DNA of 7,539 nt from NCBI GenBank assembly GCA_030611285.1, contig JAUWQC010000045.1:1-7539 (forward strand), written 5' to 3'. The notes under the pieces were generated by a model. It was not told the DNA's origin. It was given only the letters and a program-made list of their open reading frames with translations, and made no database searches. The position numbers were made by a program, and so were the translations under genes. The DNA comes from a bacterium. Its GTDB lineage: Bacteria > Actinomycetota > Humimicrobiia > Humimicrobiales > Humimicrobiaceae. Shown here one piece after another: positions 1 to 7,238 of this stretch; the first letter of the stretch is position 1, and each line of letters opens with the position of its first letter.

Positions 1-390
1 GGAGTTAAGACAGATCTGGAGAAGGAGTTTAGTGAAATAAGAAAAAGTGATTTTGGAAAAAGTGATATAAATAAATATATTGAGATATTAAAATCAAAAC
101 ATAAGAGAAAAATAAACAAATTTCATAATTTGGGCATAAGCAGGGTTTTTGATATAATATCTGCCTGGCTTGAAGATATACTTGCGGTAAAATTAGGAGC
201 CGGAGAGAAAAGCTTGAATTTTTCAAAGAATTATTTATTTATAAGTAAAAACATTAAAAATGTTAAAATAGATAAAATTTTTAAACTGGTGGAAGTGATA
301 GAAGAAAATAGAAGTTATCTTAACTACTCTATTAATTCTGAGTTAGCCCTGGATAATATTTTCCTTCAGTTTCAGAGTATATACAGATAA
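1..390 (+). CDS. holB: DNA polymerase III delta' subunit, C-terminal part (5' truncated by window)
   Basis: The reading frame is open from base 1 to the TAA at 388-390, giving 129 residues with no start in view, so the 5' end lies outside the window. An internal TTG at 130 is not a credible start because the frame continues upstream with similar charged, helical sequence. Delta' is part of the clamp-loader complex that places the sliding clamp on DNA at the replication fork. The visible part resembles the helical collar domain of delta': a stretch like ISAWLEDILAVKLGAG, then a long amphipathic helix, then a closing segment with IEENRSYLNYSINSELALDN. The pattern of a helix, an IEE.R..L..N segment and a terminal L.LDN/LE helix is usual for this family. 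The ATPase domain is not in view. The neighbour ricT directly follows holB in many Bacillota, which supports the call. The C-terminal domain is poorly conserved, so context carries part of the weight. Confidence 0.75.
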   Translation, partial: GVKTDLEKEFSEIRKSDFGKSDINKYIEILKSKHKRKINKFHNLGISRVFDIISAWLEDILAVKLGAGEKSLNFSKNYLFISKNIKNVKIDKIFKLVEVIEENRSYLNYSINSELALDNIFLQFQSIYR

Positions 391-397
391 GAGGTGA
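389..397 (+). promoter_or_regulatory. Ribosome-binding site of ricT (decides the ATG at 403)
   Basis: A purine-rich AAGAGGTGA block overlaps the holB stop codon and ends 5 nt before the ATG at 403. The GTG at 394 lies inside this block and is therefore unlikely to be the start. Confidence 0.65.
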
Positions 398-402
398 AGG
401 CT

Positions 403-1284
403 ATGTCTTTGATTGTAGGAATAATGTTTAGAAAAAACGATACTGTTCATTACTACAATTCTGCCGGAATTAAAATGGAAGCGGGAGATAAGGTCATATG
501 CCATATGAGTGATGATGCCAAAGAAATTGGAGAAGTGATTGTGCCTCCGGTGGATATCAGTGAAAGTGATATTACCACTCCCTTAAATAGAGTCATAAGA
601 AAAGCTACCTATTATGATCTCTCGGTTGATGAATTAAACCGGGATAAGGAAGAAAAGGGATTTAAGAAATTTAGCGAGCTGACTGAAAAACACAATCTTA
701 AAATGAAACTGGTAAATGTACACGTGTTGTTTGATAAGAGTAAGATGATATTTTACTTTACCTCGGAAAAAAGAGTGGATTTCAGAGAAATGGTGAAGGA
801 ACTTGCTACTCATTTTAAGATCAGGATAGAACTCAGGCAGATCGGCGTAAGGGATGAAGCAAAGATTGTAGGAGGATTGGGTCCATGTGGAATGAATCTG
901 TGCTGTAAAAGTTTCTTGACTGATTTTGAATCAATTTCGATAAAAATGGCCAAGGATCAGAATCTTCCCCTGAATCCTTTTAAAATATCAGGAATATGCG
1001 GAAGACTTATGTGCTGTTTGAGGTATGAGTATGATTCATATAAAGAATTTATTGAAAAAGCGCCGGAGAGGGGAATAAAAGTAAAATGCAGTTATGGCTG
1101 TGGTGGGGTCTGCGGGTATGAACCTTTAAAGAAATCTATAATTGTGGAATTTGATAGTGCGACCAGAAAATCTATACCGCTTTCGGAAGTTGAGGTTACT
1201 AATGAAAGAGTAGAAATCAAAGGAGATACTGGCGAAGAGGCCAAATCTGCAGATAAGGATAAAAATGATGCTGAGGGTGTTTAA
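403..1284 (+). CDS. ricT: RicT (YaaT-like, PSP1 domain), iron-sulfur subunit of the RNase Y regulatory complex
   Basis: This 293-residue protein begins at ATG 403, preceded by a good ribosome-binding site. A GTG nine bases earlier is possible but lies within that site. In Bacillus subtilis RicT joins RicA and RicF in an Fe-S cluster complex that steers RNase Y-dependent mRNA processing and affects sporulation and competence. An N-terminal beta-rich segment (residues 1-60, MSLIVGIMFR..., then AGDKVICH and EIGEVIVPP) matches the start of the PSP1 family. The centre carries the signature GGLGPCGMNLCC (residues 157-168), then SIKMAKDQNLPLNPFKISG and ICGRLMCCLRYE (198-209). These give cysteines 162, 167, 168, 199, 204 and 205, which include the likely cluster ligands. 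A second beta segment at 225-265 is followed by a charged tail. Three extra cysteines (229, 233, 237) in that segment are unusual. It is spaced 12 nt from holB, so the two are probably co-transcribed. Confidence 0.92.
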   Translation: MSLIVGIMFRKNDTVHYYNSAGIKMEAGDKVICHMSDDAKEIGEVIVPPVDISESDITTPLNRVIRKATYYDLSVDELNRDKEEKGFKKFSELTEKHNLKMKLVNVHVLFDKSKMIFYFTSEKRVDFREMVKELATHFKIRIELRQIGVRDEAKIVGGLGPCGMNLCCKSFLTDFESISIKMAKDQNLPLNPFKISGICGRLMCCLRYEYDSYKEFIEKAPERGIKVKCSYGCGGVCGYEPLKKSIIVEFDSATRKSIPLSEVEVTNERVEIKGDTGEEAKSADKDKNDAEGV

Positions 1285-1309
1285 GACTGCTATTTTATTC
1301 GATTGATTG

Positions 1310-1385
1310 GCCGATGTAGCTCAATTGGTAGAGCAGCTCATTCGTAATGAGCAGGTTATCGGTTCAAGTCCGGTCGTCGGCTCCA
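1310..1385 (+). tRNA. tRNA-Thr (anticodon CGT)
   Basis: A complete 76-nt cloverleaf can be folded by hand. The acceptor arm GCCGATG pairs with CGTCGGC (one G-T pair). The D stem is GCTC/GAGC around AATTGGTA. The anticodon stem GCTCA/TGAGC encloses the loop TTCGTAA, giving anticodon CGT, which reads the threonine codon ACG. The variable loop is AGGTT, and the T stem ATCGG/CCGGT encloses TTCAAGT. The discriminator base is T and CCA is encoded at 1383-1385. It lies 25 nt after ricT and 15 nt before the argS start, with no terminator on either side, so it is probably transcribed within the operon and cut out by RNase P and 3' processing enzymes. Confidence 0.97.
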
Positions 1386-1388
1386 GTG

Positions 1389-1394
1389 AAAGGG
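1389..1394 (+). promoter_or_regulatory. Ribosome-binding site of argS (supports the TTG start at 1401)
   Basis: AAAGGG lies 6 nt upstream of TTG 1401 and immediately after the tRNA CCA end. The alternative GTG at 1386 abuts the tRNA and has no room for a binding site outside it. The ATG at 1347 is inside the tRNA. Confidence 0.65.
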
Positions 1395-1400
1395 AAACTG

Positions 1401-3095
1401 TTGGTAATAAATGAATTAAAACAAAAAATCCAGGATTATGTGAGCGAGTTGGCGGAGGTTAAATCCGATTTAGGCAATCTGACTATTGAAGAACCAAAGA
1501 ACAGGAAGTTTGGCGATCTCTCAACCAATGCTGCTATGGTACTTGCGCCGGTTTTAAAGAAAAATCCTATAGAGATTGCTGAAAAGCTAAAAGAGGAAGT
1601 ATTTTCTGGATGGAATCAAATTAAAGATGTGGATATAGTAAAACCAGGATTTATTAATTTTAATTTGAAGGATGAATTTATAAAAGAAGCCCTAAAAGAA
1701 ATAGTGAGCGGCAAGGAAAAATTCGGGTTTAACCGGAGCGGCAGGGGGGTGAGCGTACAGCTGGAATATGTAAGCTCTAATCCCACCGGTAATCTTCATA
1801 TAGGGCACGGCAGGTGGGGTGCGCTGGGGGATAGTCTGGCAAATATTTACGATGCCAACGGATATAAGGTGTTCAGAGAATACTATGTTAATGATTACGG
1901 AACCCAGGCAGAAAAATTTAGCGATTGCGCCAGGTGTATTTATTTAAGGCATTTTGGCAGGGATACAGATTATCCTGAAGATGGATATCCGAAGGAAGTG
2001 GTATCCCTGGCAGTGGAGAGATTGGTTAATAAATATAATGACCGGTTTATAATTGAAAAAGATGGTGAAAAAGATGTAGGGAAAGAGCCTTTTAAGAAAG
2101 AAATAATTAAGATAATGGTCTCATATATCAGTGAGACTCTGACTTCAATGGGTGTGGAGTATGACCAGTGGTTTTATGAAAGCTGGCTGTATGAAAATTC
2201 AAACTTCCAGAAAGTAATTGCTGATTTAAAAAATAAGGACATGATTTACCGGAAGGATGGCGCTTTATGGTTTAGGACTTCCCGGTATGTGGATGACAAG
2301 GACAGAGTAGTGGTAAGAAAAGACGGGAACCCCACTTACTTTGCTTCAGATATATTATATCTGATAAATAAGATAGAAAGAGGATATGATATATTGTTAT
2401 ATATTCTGGGAGCAGACCATCATGGTTATGTAGACAGGTTAAGGGCAATTGGAAAAGCTCTTGGATTAGCAGAAGATAGAATGGTCATAATAATAGGGCA
2501 GCTGGTAAAAATACTTAAATCAGGCCAGGCTTTGAAGATGTCCAGGAGGAAAGGCAAGCTCTATACCTTAAGAGACTTGATAGGAGAGGTGGGAAAAGAT
2601 GCGACAAGGTACTTTTTCAGTATGAATTCTTTTGATACGCCAATGGACTTTGATGTAAGCCTTGCCAAACAGAAGTCGAATCAAAACCCGGTTTATTATG
2701 TGCAGTATGCGCATGCCAGGATTGAAAGTATTATTAAAAAGATAAGGGAAACCAGTCCTGACAACTTAGATATAGATAAATATAATATTGATAAGGTTGA
2801 TACATCAGAAATAGAATTTAAAAGTGAAAATGAAAGGCAGCTGGCAAAAATAATGATCTTTTATCCGGATGTGGTTTACAATAGCTGTAAGAATAATGCT
2901 CCGCATCTAATAACTCAGTATTTATACAGACTGGCAACTGAATTCCATTATTTCTATAATAACTTTAGAGTATTAAATGATAACGGAGATGGGGCAACGG
3001 TAGATGTGGATAGACTTATTTTAATTATGCTGACCAGAAGGGTGATCAGGAATGCCTTAAAACTGCTTAACGTCGAAGCTCCGGAGAAGATGTAA
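1401..3095 (+). CDS. argS: Arginyl-tRNA synthetase
   Basis: This class I aminoacyl-tRNA synthetase charges tRNA-Arg with arginine using ATP in the cytoplasm. From TTG 1401 it has 564 residues, normal for the family. The N-terminal ArgS-specific domain is seen in FGDLSTNAAM (residues 37-46) and the following KNPIEIAEKL. The catalytic Rossmann domain contains SSNPTGNLHIGHGR (125-138; HIGH at 133-136), YVNDYGTQ (162-169), and GADHHGY (337-343). The KMSKS equivalent is KMSRRKG at 379-385, followed by TLRDL. The anticodon-binding DALR domain begins near YVQYAHARI (433-441) and ends in the family-typical VEAPEKM. A longer frame upstream runs through the tRNA and encodes no conserved sequence, so TTG 1401 is preferred; GTG 1386 is the alternative. 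The gene is followed by a 103-nt AT-rich gap before lysA. All key motifs are present and the gene looks intact. Confidence 0.97.
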   Translation: MVINELKQKIQDYVSELAEVKSDLGNLTIEEPKNRKFGDLSTNAAMVLAPVLKKNPIEIAEKLKEEVFSGWNQIKDVDIVKPGFINFNLKDEFIKEALKEIVSGKEKFGFNRSGRGVSVQLEYVSSNPTGNLHIGHGRWGALGDSLANIYDANGYKVFREYYVNDYGTQAEKFSDCARCIYLRHFGRDTDYPEDGYPKEVVSLAVERLVNKYNDRFIIEKDGEKDVGKEPFKKEIIKIMVSYISETLTSMGVEYDQWFYESWLYENSNFQKVIADLKNKDMIYRKDGALWFRTSRYVDDKDRVVVRKDGNPTYFASDILYLINKIERGYDILLYILGADHHGYVDRLRAIGKALGLAEDRMVIIIGQLVKILKSGQALKMSRRKGKLYTLRDLIGEVGKDATRYFFSMNSFDTPMDFDVSLAKQKSNQNPVYYVQYAHARIESIIKKIRETSPDNLDIDKYNIDKVDTSEIEFKSENERQLAKIMIFYPDVVYNSCKNNAPHLITQYLYRLATEFHYFYNNFRVLNDNGDGATVDVDRLILIMLTRRVIRNALKLLNVEAPEKM

Positions 3096-3198
3096 AAAAT
3101 AAGAATATATGCGGGTTAGTATTTAATTATATAATTTAATTACTTTTATAATTTGTTTAATATGTATTCAAGTCTAAGGAATAGAGAGAGGATAGAAA
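3096..3198 (+). promoter_or_regulatory. AT-rich spacer upstream of lysA, possible promoter region
   Basis: This gap between argS and lysA has two perfect TATAAT hexamers, at 3130-3135 and 3147-3152, but neither has a convincing -35 box at 16-18 bp. It also has a 12-bp perfect palindrome (AATTATATAATT, 3125-3136) and an 8-bp direct repeat TTTAATTA at 3122-3129 and 3135-3142. There is no GC-rich hairpin with a T run, and no T-box, lysine-riboswitch-sized or other long leader. It is A+T-rich enough for these matches to occur by chance. The lysA ribosome-binding site AGAGAGGA (3185-3192) ends 6 nt before the ATG. Confidence 0.3.
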
Positions 3199-4527
3199 AT
3201 GATACTTCCAGTCACTTCAGAAGTTGGTCAAAACGGGCATCTGATTATAGGTAGAAATGATGTTCTGAAGTTAAGAGAAAAATATGGCACTCCATTATAT
3301 ATCGTAGATATTGCCACTATTAGAAAGCAGTGCCGGAGTTACAGGGAGAATTTTAATTTTTCAGATCTGGATGTGGGGATAATTTACGCTGCCAAGGCAT
3401 TTATATGCACAGCGATGTGCGAACTTATAGCCAGAGAAGGTCTGGGCCTGGATGTATCTGCAGGAGGAGAGCTTTTTATTGCGCTCGCAAGTGGTTTTCC
3501 TGCTGATAGGATATATTTTCACGGCAATAACAAATCGGCAGAAGAGATCCAGTATGGACTGGAAAGTAAAGTGGGATATTTTATGGTGGATAATTTTTGG
3601 GAGCTGGAAACGCTTGGAAAATTATGTCAAAAAAATAATATAAGGCAAAAAATTATGTTAAGAGTCAACCCGGGGATTAAAGCCGATACTCATGAATATA
3701 TACAGACTGGAGGAATAAAATCCAAATTTGGATTTGGCCTGATCAGTAATATTGCCCTGGAGGCAGTAAGGAAAGCCAACCAGTATAAGAATCTGGAGCT
3801 TACGGGAATTCACGCTCATATAGGCTCACAGATATTTAACTTATCATGCTACGAAAGGCTTATAGAAGTTTTTATAAAGTTTATAAGAGAAGTCAGGGAT
3901 AAATTAGGTGTATCAATTAACCGGATAAATATAGGAGGAGGACTGGGAGTAAAATATACTCCGGAAGACAGGCCCTCCAGTATAAAAGATCTTGCAAAAG
4001 TAGTTTATGATGCAGTAAGAAAATATCAAAAAAAGTTTGATGTCAGACTGGATAGACTATATCTGGAGCCGGGAAGGTCCATTATCGGAAATGCCGGAGT
4101 GACGCTGTATAAAATCGGAGGAGTTAAGGAAATAAACGGAGTAAAAAATTATATTTTAATAGATGGCGGTATGTCTGATAATATAAGGCCTATGCTGTAT
4201 CAGGCTAAATACAATGCATATCTGGCAAATAGAATGGAAGATAGTAAAAATACTGAAGATGGAATGAAAAAACATTATTCCATAGCAGGTAAACATTGCG
4301 AGAGCGGAGATGTGATAATTGACGACATAAAATTGCCGCCGGTATCCAGTGGAGATTTTATGGTCATGGCAACCACCGGCGCTTATTGTTATTCTATGTC
4401 CAGCAATTATAACAGCCAGCCAAAGAGTGCAGTGGTTGCAGTAGAAAACGGAAAAAGCTGGGTCTGGATAAAAAGGCAAACTTACAAAGACTTAGTGATG
4501 GGAGATATTAGATTATATGAAGAATGA
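3199..4527 (+). CDS. lysA: Diaminopimelate decarboxylase
   Basis: LysA is a PLP-dependent fold-III decarboxylase that converts meso-2,6-diaminopimelate to L-lysine and CO2, the last step of lysine synthesis. The protein is 442 residues, within the usual range. The PLP-binding lysine is K66 in IIYAAKAF, followed by GLGLDVSAGGEL (81-92). HAHIGSQ (205-211) and the glycine-rich phosphate loop NIGGGLG (244-250) follow. EPGR is at 290-293. The second-subunit active-site motif CESGD (367-371) and the late tyrosine Y396 in TTGAYCYSMSSNYN complete the active site. THEYIQTG and SKFGFG (164-180) are also typical. The start is ATG 3199, with AGAGAGGA upstream. Its last 11 nt overlap the start of hom, pointing to translational coupling. 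Ornithine/arginine decarboxylase is less likely given the CESGD context and the neighbours. Confidence 0.95.
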   Translation: MILPVTSEVGQNGHLIIGRNDVLKLREKYGTPLYIVDIATIRKQCRSYRENFNFSDLDVGIIYAAKAFICTAMCELIAREGLGLDVSAGGELFIALASGFPADRIYFHGNNKSAEEIQYGLESKVGYFMVDNFWELETLGKLCQKNNIRQKIMLRVNPGIKADTHEYIQTGGIKSKFGFGLISNIALEAVRKANQYKNLELTGIHAHIGSQIFNLSCYERLIEVFIKFIREVRDKLGVSINRINIGGGLGVKYTPEDRPSSIKDLAKVVYDAVRKYQKKFDVRLDRLYLEPGRSIIGNAGVTLYKIGGVKEINGVKNYILIDGGMSDNIRPMLYQAKYNAYLANRMEDSKNTEDGMKKHYSIAGKHCESGDVIIDDIKLPPVSSGDFMVMATTGAYCYSMSSNYNSQPKSAVVAVENGKSWVWIKRQTYKDLVMGDIRLYEE

Positions 4528-5845
4528 AAATAAAAATATAGAAGATATTAACATTGGGATACTCGGCTTTGGATATATTGCAAGCGGTGTTTTTTCCCTT
4601 ATCCAGAGTCAGAAGAGTTATCTGGCTAAGAAAATAAAAAAGAATCTTAATATTAAAAGAATTGCAGAAAAAGACTTAAAAAAGATAAAGGCCTCTTCTA
4701 TGAAGGGACTAAAAGATATAAAAGTTAGCAGCAATGCTTATGATATCCTTCAGGACGGGAGCATTGATATTGTGGTGGAACTTATCGGTGGTATAAATCC
4801 TGCATACGACTATGTTTATAAAGCATTAAGTTCAGGAAAGTATGTGGTAACTGCCAATAAGGATCTCATTGCCAATAGGGGCGGGGAATTACTGGCAGCG
4901 GCAGAAAGAAATAATGTAGATATACTTTTTGAAGCAAGCGTAGGCGGAGGTATACCAATTATAGGACCCCTGAAATCATCTCTGGCTTCCAATAATATAA
5001 GTAAGATTGTGGGGATAGTAAATGGAACCACAAATTATATCCTGACTCAGATGGAGAAGAATAATCTGTCGTTTGATGAAGCACTGGCCAAAGCTCAGGA
5101 GCTTGGATATGCGGAGAAAGCAAATCCATCATCAGATATTGAAGGTTATGATGCAGCCTGCAAACTGGCAATACTGGCTTCCATAGCTTTCAATTCACGT
5201 GTTACATTAAATGATGTGTACAGGGAAGGAATCACAGATGTCTCATCTGATGATATAGGAAATGCGCTGGATATGGGTTACAGGATAAAGCTACTGGCAA
5301 TTGGGATTGAAGAAAATGGTGAAATAAGTGTAAGGGTTCATCCTGCTCTGGTACCCACAAGTCATATCCTGGCCTCAATTGAGGATACATTTAATGCGGT
5401 TTATGTTTATGGTAATTATATTGGTGAGATAATGAGTTACGGAAGAGGTGCAGGAGACAGGCCCACAGCAAGCTCTGTAGTAGGTGATATTATAAAAATT
5501 GCCCGGAACTTTGACCGCAAGAGGAAGGGAATAATCTATGGCTGCAGCTGTTTTGAGGATAAAAAGTTCAGGTCCATAGACGATACCATAAGCAAGTTCT
5601 ATATTCTTATGGATGTAGCAGATAAGCCCGGAGTCCTGGCCAGAATAGCAGACGTATTTGGACAGAATTTGGTGAGTATTAATTCAATGATTCAGAAACA
5701 GACAGACAGGGGAAAAAGCGCAAGGCTTGTATTTATTACCCATGAAGTGATGAATAAGAACTTGTACAGGTCAATGGATGCAATATCAAAATTGAATGTC
5801 GTAGACAAAGTTTTAAGCGTAATCAGAGTGGAAGACTTGGTTTAA
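4517..5845 (+). CDS. hom: Homoserine dehydrogenase with C-terminal ACT domain
   Basis: Homoserine dehydrogenase reduces aspartate 4-semialdehyde to homoserine with NAD(P)H, the branch point to threonine and methionine. The protein is 442 residues, as usual for the monofunctional ACT-containing form. The nucleotide-binding fingerprint is GFGYIASG (17-24), with alanine where many relatives have the third glycine. VVELIGG (86-92) and TANKDLIA (112-119, catalytic-site lysine K115) follow. The catalytic domain has EASVGGGIP (139-147), VNGTTNYIL (168-176), and GYAEKANPSSDIEGYDAACK (197-216), with D212 and K216 in the conserved site. GRGAGDRPTASSVVGDI is at 309-325. The ACT domain begins at about 361 (FYILMDVADKPGVLARIADVF) and is the likely site of threonine feedback inhibition. 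The ATG lies within the 3' end of lysA, with GGGAG (4500-4504) about 12 nt upstream. No aspartokinase domain is fused. Confidence 0.96.
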   Translation: MKNENKNIEDINIGILGFGYIASGVFSLIQSQKSYLAKKIKKNLNIKRIAEKDLKKIKASSMKGLKDIKVSSNAYDILQDGSIDIVVELIGGINPAYDYVYKALSSGKYVVTANKDLIANRGGELLAAAERNNVDILFEASVGGGIPIIGPLKSSLASNNISKIVGIVNGTTNYILTQMEKNNLSFDEALAKAQELGYAEKANPSSDIEGYDAACKLAILASIAFNSRVTLNDVYREGITDVSSDDIGNALDMGYRIKLLAIGIEENGEISVRVHPALVPTSHILASIEDTFNAVYVYGNYIGEIMSYGRGAGDRPTASSVVGDIIKIARNFDRKRKGIIYGCSCFEDKKFRSIDDTISKFYILMDVADKPGVLARIADVFGQNLVSINSMIQKQTDRGKSARLVFITHEVMNKNLYRSMDAISKLNVVDKVLSVIRVEDLV

Positions 5846-5857
5846 TGGATAACCAAG
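5836..5857 (+). terminator. Stem-loop spanning the hom stop codon (weak terminator or attenuator candidate)
   Basis: A perfect 7-bp inverted repeat, CTTGGTT (5836-5842) and AACCAAG (5851-5857), encloses an 8-nt loop that contains the TAA stop of hom. The following sequence, CTGTTATTTGTGG, is only partly T-rich, so this would be a weak intrinsic terminator at best. It may instead be a 3'-end stabilising hairpin or chance. Confidence 0.3.
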
Positions 5858-5943
5858 CTGTTATTTGTGGTTGGAACCAGCGTGCCCTTTATTAACTCTT
5901 TTAAGCTTCTTGCGGCTGGAATATATAGACATTCTATAAAAAG

Positions 5944-5950
5944 AAAAGGG
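5944..5950 (+). promoter_or_regulatory. Likely ribosome-binding site of the transporter gene (TTG 5963)
   Basis: AAAAGGG lies 12 nt upstream of TTG 5963. This spacing is long but equals that seen before hom. It is the best purine block in front of the first membrane helix; the earlier GTG codons at 5867 and 5882 have none. Confidence 0.45.
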
Positions 5951-5962
5951 ATAAATATTAAA

Positions 5963-7171
5963 TTGTCAAATAAAAACAATAAAATTTTAGTTTTTTCCTT
6001 CTTTAGATTATTCATAACAGGTGTTAGCTTCGCTTTAATAGGGCCTCTTATACCAATAATCTCGGAGGATTTAAATGTTGGTTTAGATTCTATTGGCGCA
6101 GCGCTATCTTTAAGTGTAATTGGGTTGTTTATTACAGCACTTACTACTGGTAATCTGATAGAAGTATTTGGTTATAAGAAGATAATTTTTTTAGGGTCAC
6201 TTTTAAATATTTTTGGTTGTCTGGGACTTTACTTTTCTTATTATTATACTATTTTTTTAATAGCATATTTCTTATTACAGATTGGGACAGGAATAATAAT
6301 TTTTAGTATTTTTTCTCTTGTTGGAAATTATTACTCTGGCAAAAAAACCAGTAGTTTAATAAAAGTAGTAATTGGAAGTTCGCTGGCTCTTATTGTTTCA
6401 CCTCTGCTTGCAAGTGTTGTGCTAACTATGGGCTTAAACTGGCGTTTTTTTTATATTTATATTCTTGCTGCCCAAATAATTCTACTAATCTGGTTAATTT
6501 CATTAAGGATACCGAAAAGTATTAAGGTTAAAAGAGATATAAAGTCTCTTTTTAGTATTAATAAAAAGATATCATCTAACCCAAATTTTATATTATTTTG
6601 TATTGTAGTATTTGCACATGTTGCAGTTATGAATACTTTCTTTACATGGTTTACCACATATTTTTCCAATTTAAATATTAATATAAATATAAGCTCTTTA
6701 TTTTTAGCATGTTATGGACTGTCAGTTTTAATTGGAATGCTTATTAAGAATAAAATAATAAAGCATATTGAAGAGAAAAGAATGCTATTATTTAGTGCCA
6801 TTATTTCTTTTATAGCACTGGTAGGAGTATTTTTTAGCAGTGATTTAATTTTAAAAAATATTTTAATTTTTTTATTTGGAGTCAGCATAGCTGGTAATTT
6901 TACAATTACTTACTCTATTGGTACTGGTATGTATCCTGAATATACTAATTTCACCTCAGGTTTTTTAATTGCTTCTGCAAATTTTGGTGTAATAATTTTT
7001 CAATATCTGGGTGGTTATTTATCTGAACACTTCTCAAAAAATAGTGTCCTGTATATGGATATTATATTATTATTTGCTTTTTTTATAGCTGTACTGATAT
7101 TAAATACGGGTAAAAGATTTTCTGGCATTTATAATATTATTAGAAAGAATAATAAAAATGTTGGCAACTAA
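5963..7171 (+). CDS. Major facilitator superfamily (MFS) transporter, substrate unknown
   Basis: This is an integral inner-membrane carrier of 402 residues with twelve hydrophobic helices by eye: roughly 8-33, 43-64, 72-91, 95-120, 131-156, 160-183, 209-232, 244-263, 274-293, 298-322, 330-352 and 361-381. A basic cytoplasmic loop lies at 184-208, as expected between the two six-helix halves. The loop between helices 2 and 3 reads GNLIEVFGYKKIIFLG (63-78), a degenerate MFS motif A with E67 in place of the usual Asp. NWRFFYIY (159-166) before helix 6 is another common MFS element. The start is uncertain. TTG 5963 gives MSNKNNKILVF and a normal N-terminus. GTG 5867 would add 32 residues without a clear ribosome-binding site. 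The gene is much more AT-rich than its neighbours: by hand count 16 G/C in 60 bases at 6181-6240 and 11 in 60 at 6841-6900, against 26 in 60 within hom (5101-5160). That suggests a different origin. Its place between hom and thrC hints at amino-acid export, but nothing in the sequence proves a substrate. Confidence 0.85.
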   Translation: MSNKNNKILVFSFFRLFITGVSFALIGPLIPIISEDLNVGLDSIGAALSLSVIGLFITALTTGNLIEVFGYKKIIFLGSLLNIFGCLGLYFSYYYTIFLIAYFLLQIGTGIIIFSIFSLVGNYYSGKKTSSLIKVVIGSSLALIVSPLLASVVLTMGLNWRFFYIYILAAQIILLIWLISLRIPKSIKVKRDIKSLFSINKKISSNPNFILFCIVVFAHVAVMNTFFTWFTTYFSNLNININISSLFLACYGLSVLIGMLIKNKIIKHIEEKRMLLFSAIISFIALVGVFFSSDLILKNILIFLFGVSIAGNFTITYSIGTGMYPEYTNFTSGFLIASANFGVIIFQYLGGYLSEHFSKNSVLYMDIILLFAFFIAVLILNTGKRFSGIYNIIRKNNKNVGN

Positions 7172-7209
7172 ATATTTATTAAGTATATCCCATTATGGTG
7201 TTTTCTTCT

Positions 7210-7238
7210 TTACCAGCAATAAGTAATTTATTTATAAT
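7210..7238 (+). promoter_or_regulatory. Predicted sigma-70-type promoter of thrC
   Basis: TTACCA (7210-7215, four of six matches to TTGACA) is followed by a 17-bp spacer and a perfect TATAAT (7233-7238). Transcription would begin near 7245, giving a leader of about 40 nt to thrC. It lies in the 112-nt AT-rich gap after the transporter. I see no terminator hairpin or riboswitch in the gap. Confidence 0.5.

Noticed and set aside
1268..1309. Promoter for the tRNA in the gap after ricT
   Set aside because: TATTTT at 1291-1296 is a partial -10 match, but there is no -35 box at the proper distance.
1347..1400. N-terminal extension of argS beginning at ATG 1347
   Set aside because: The extension lies within the tRNA-Thr gene up to 1385 and encodes no conserved ArgS sequence. 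TTG 1401 has a proper ribosome-binding site.
3096..3198. T-box or lysine riboswitch controlling lysA or hom
   Set aside because: The gap is only 103 nt and AT-rich, with no T-box core sequence and no multi-helix structure of the size needed for a lysine riboswitch.
3452..3643. Small overlapping frame inside lysA
   Set aside because: It lies in another frame of a confidently identified gene and has no family features.
4156..4479. Antisense open frame opposite lysA, and similar minus-strand frames opposite holB, hom and the transporter
   Set aside because: They lie wholly inside well-supported genes on the other strand, lack recognisable motifs, and are the expected shadows of coding sequence.
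5910..5940. Possible promoter TTGCGG with TATAAA before the transporter
   Set aside because: The -35 box matches only three of six positions and the spacer would be 19 bp, so the match is too weak to list.
5867..5962. Longer transporter start at GTG 5867 adding 32 residues
   Set aside because: There is no purine block upstream of it, and the extra residues precede an otherwise normal MFS N-terminus. It remains a possible alternative, but TTG 5963 is preferred.
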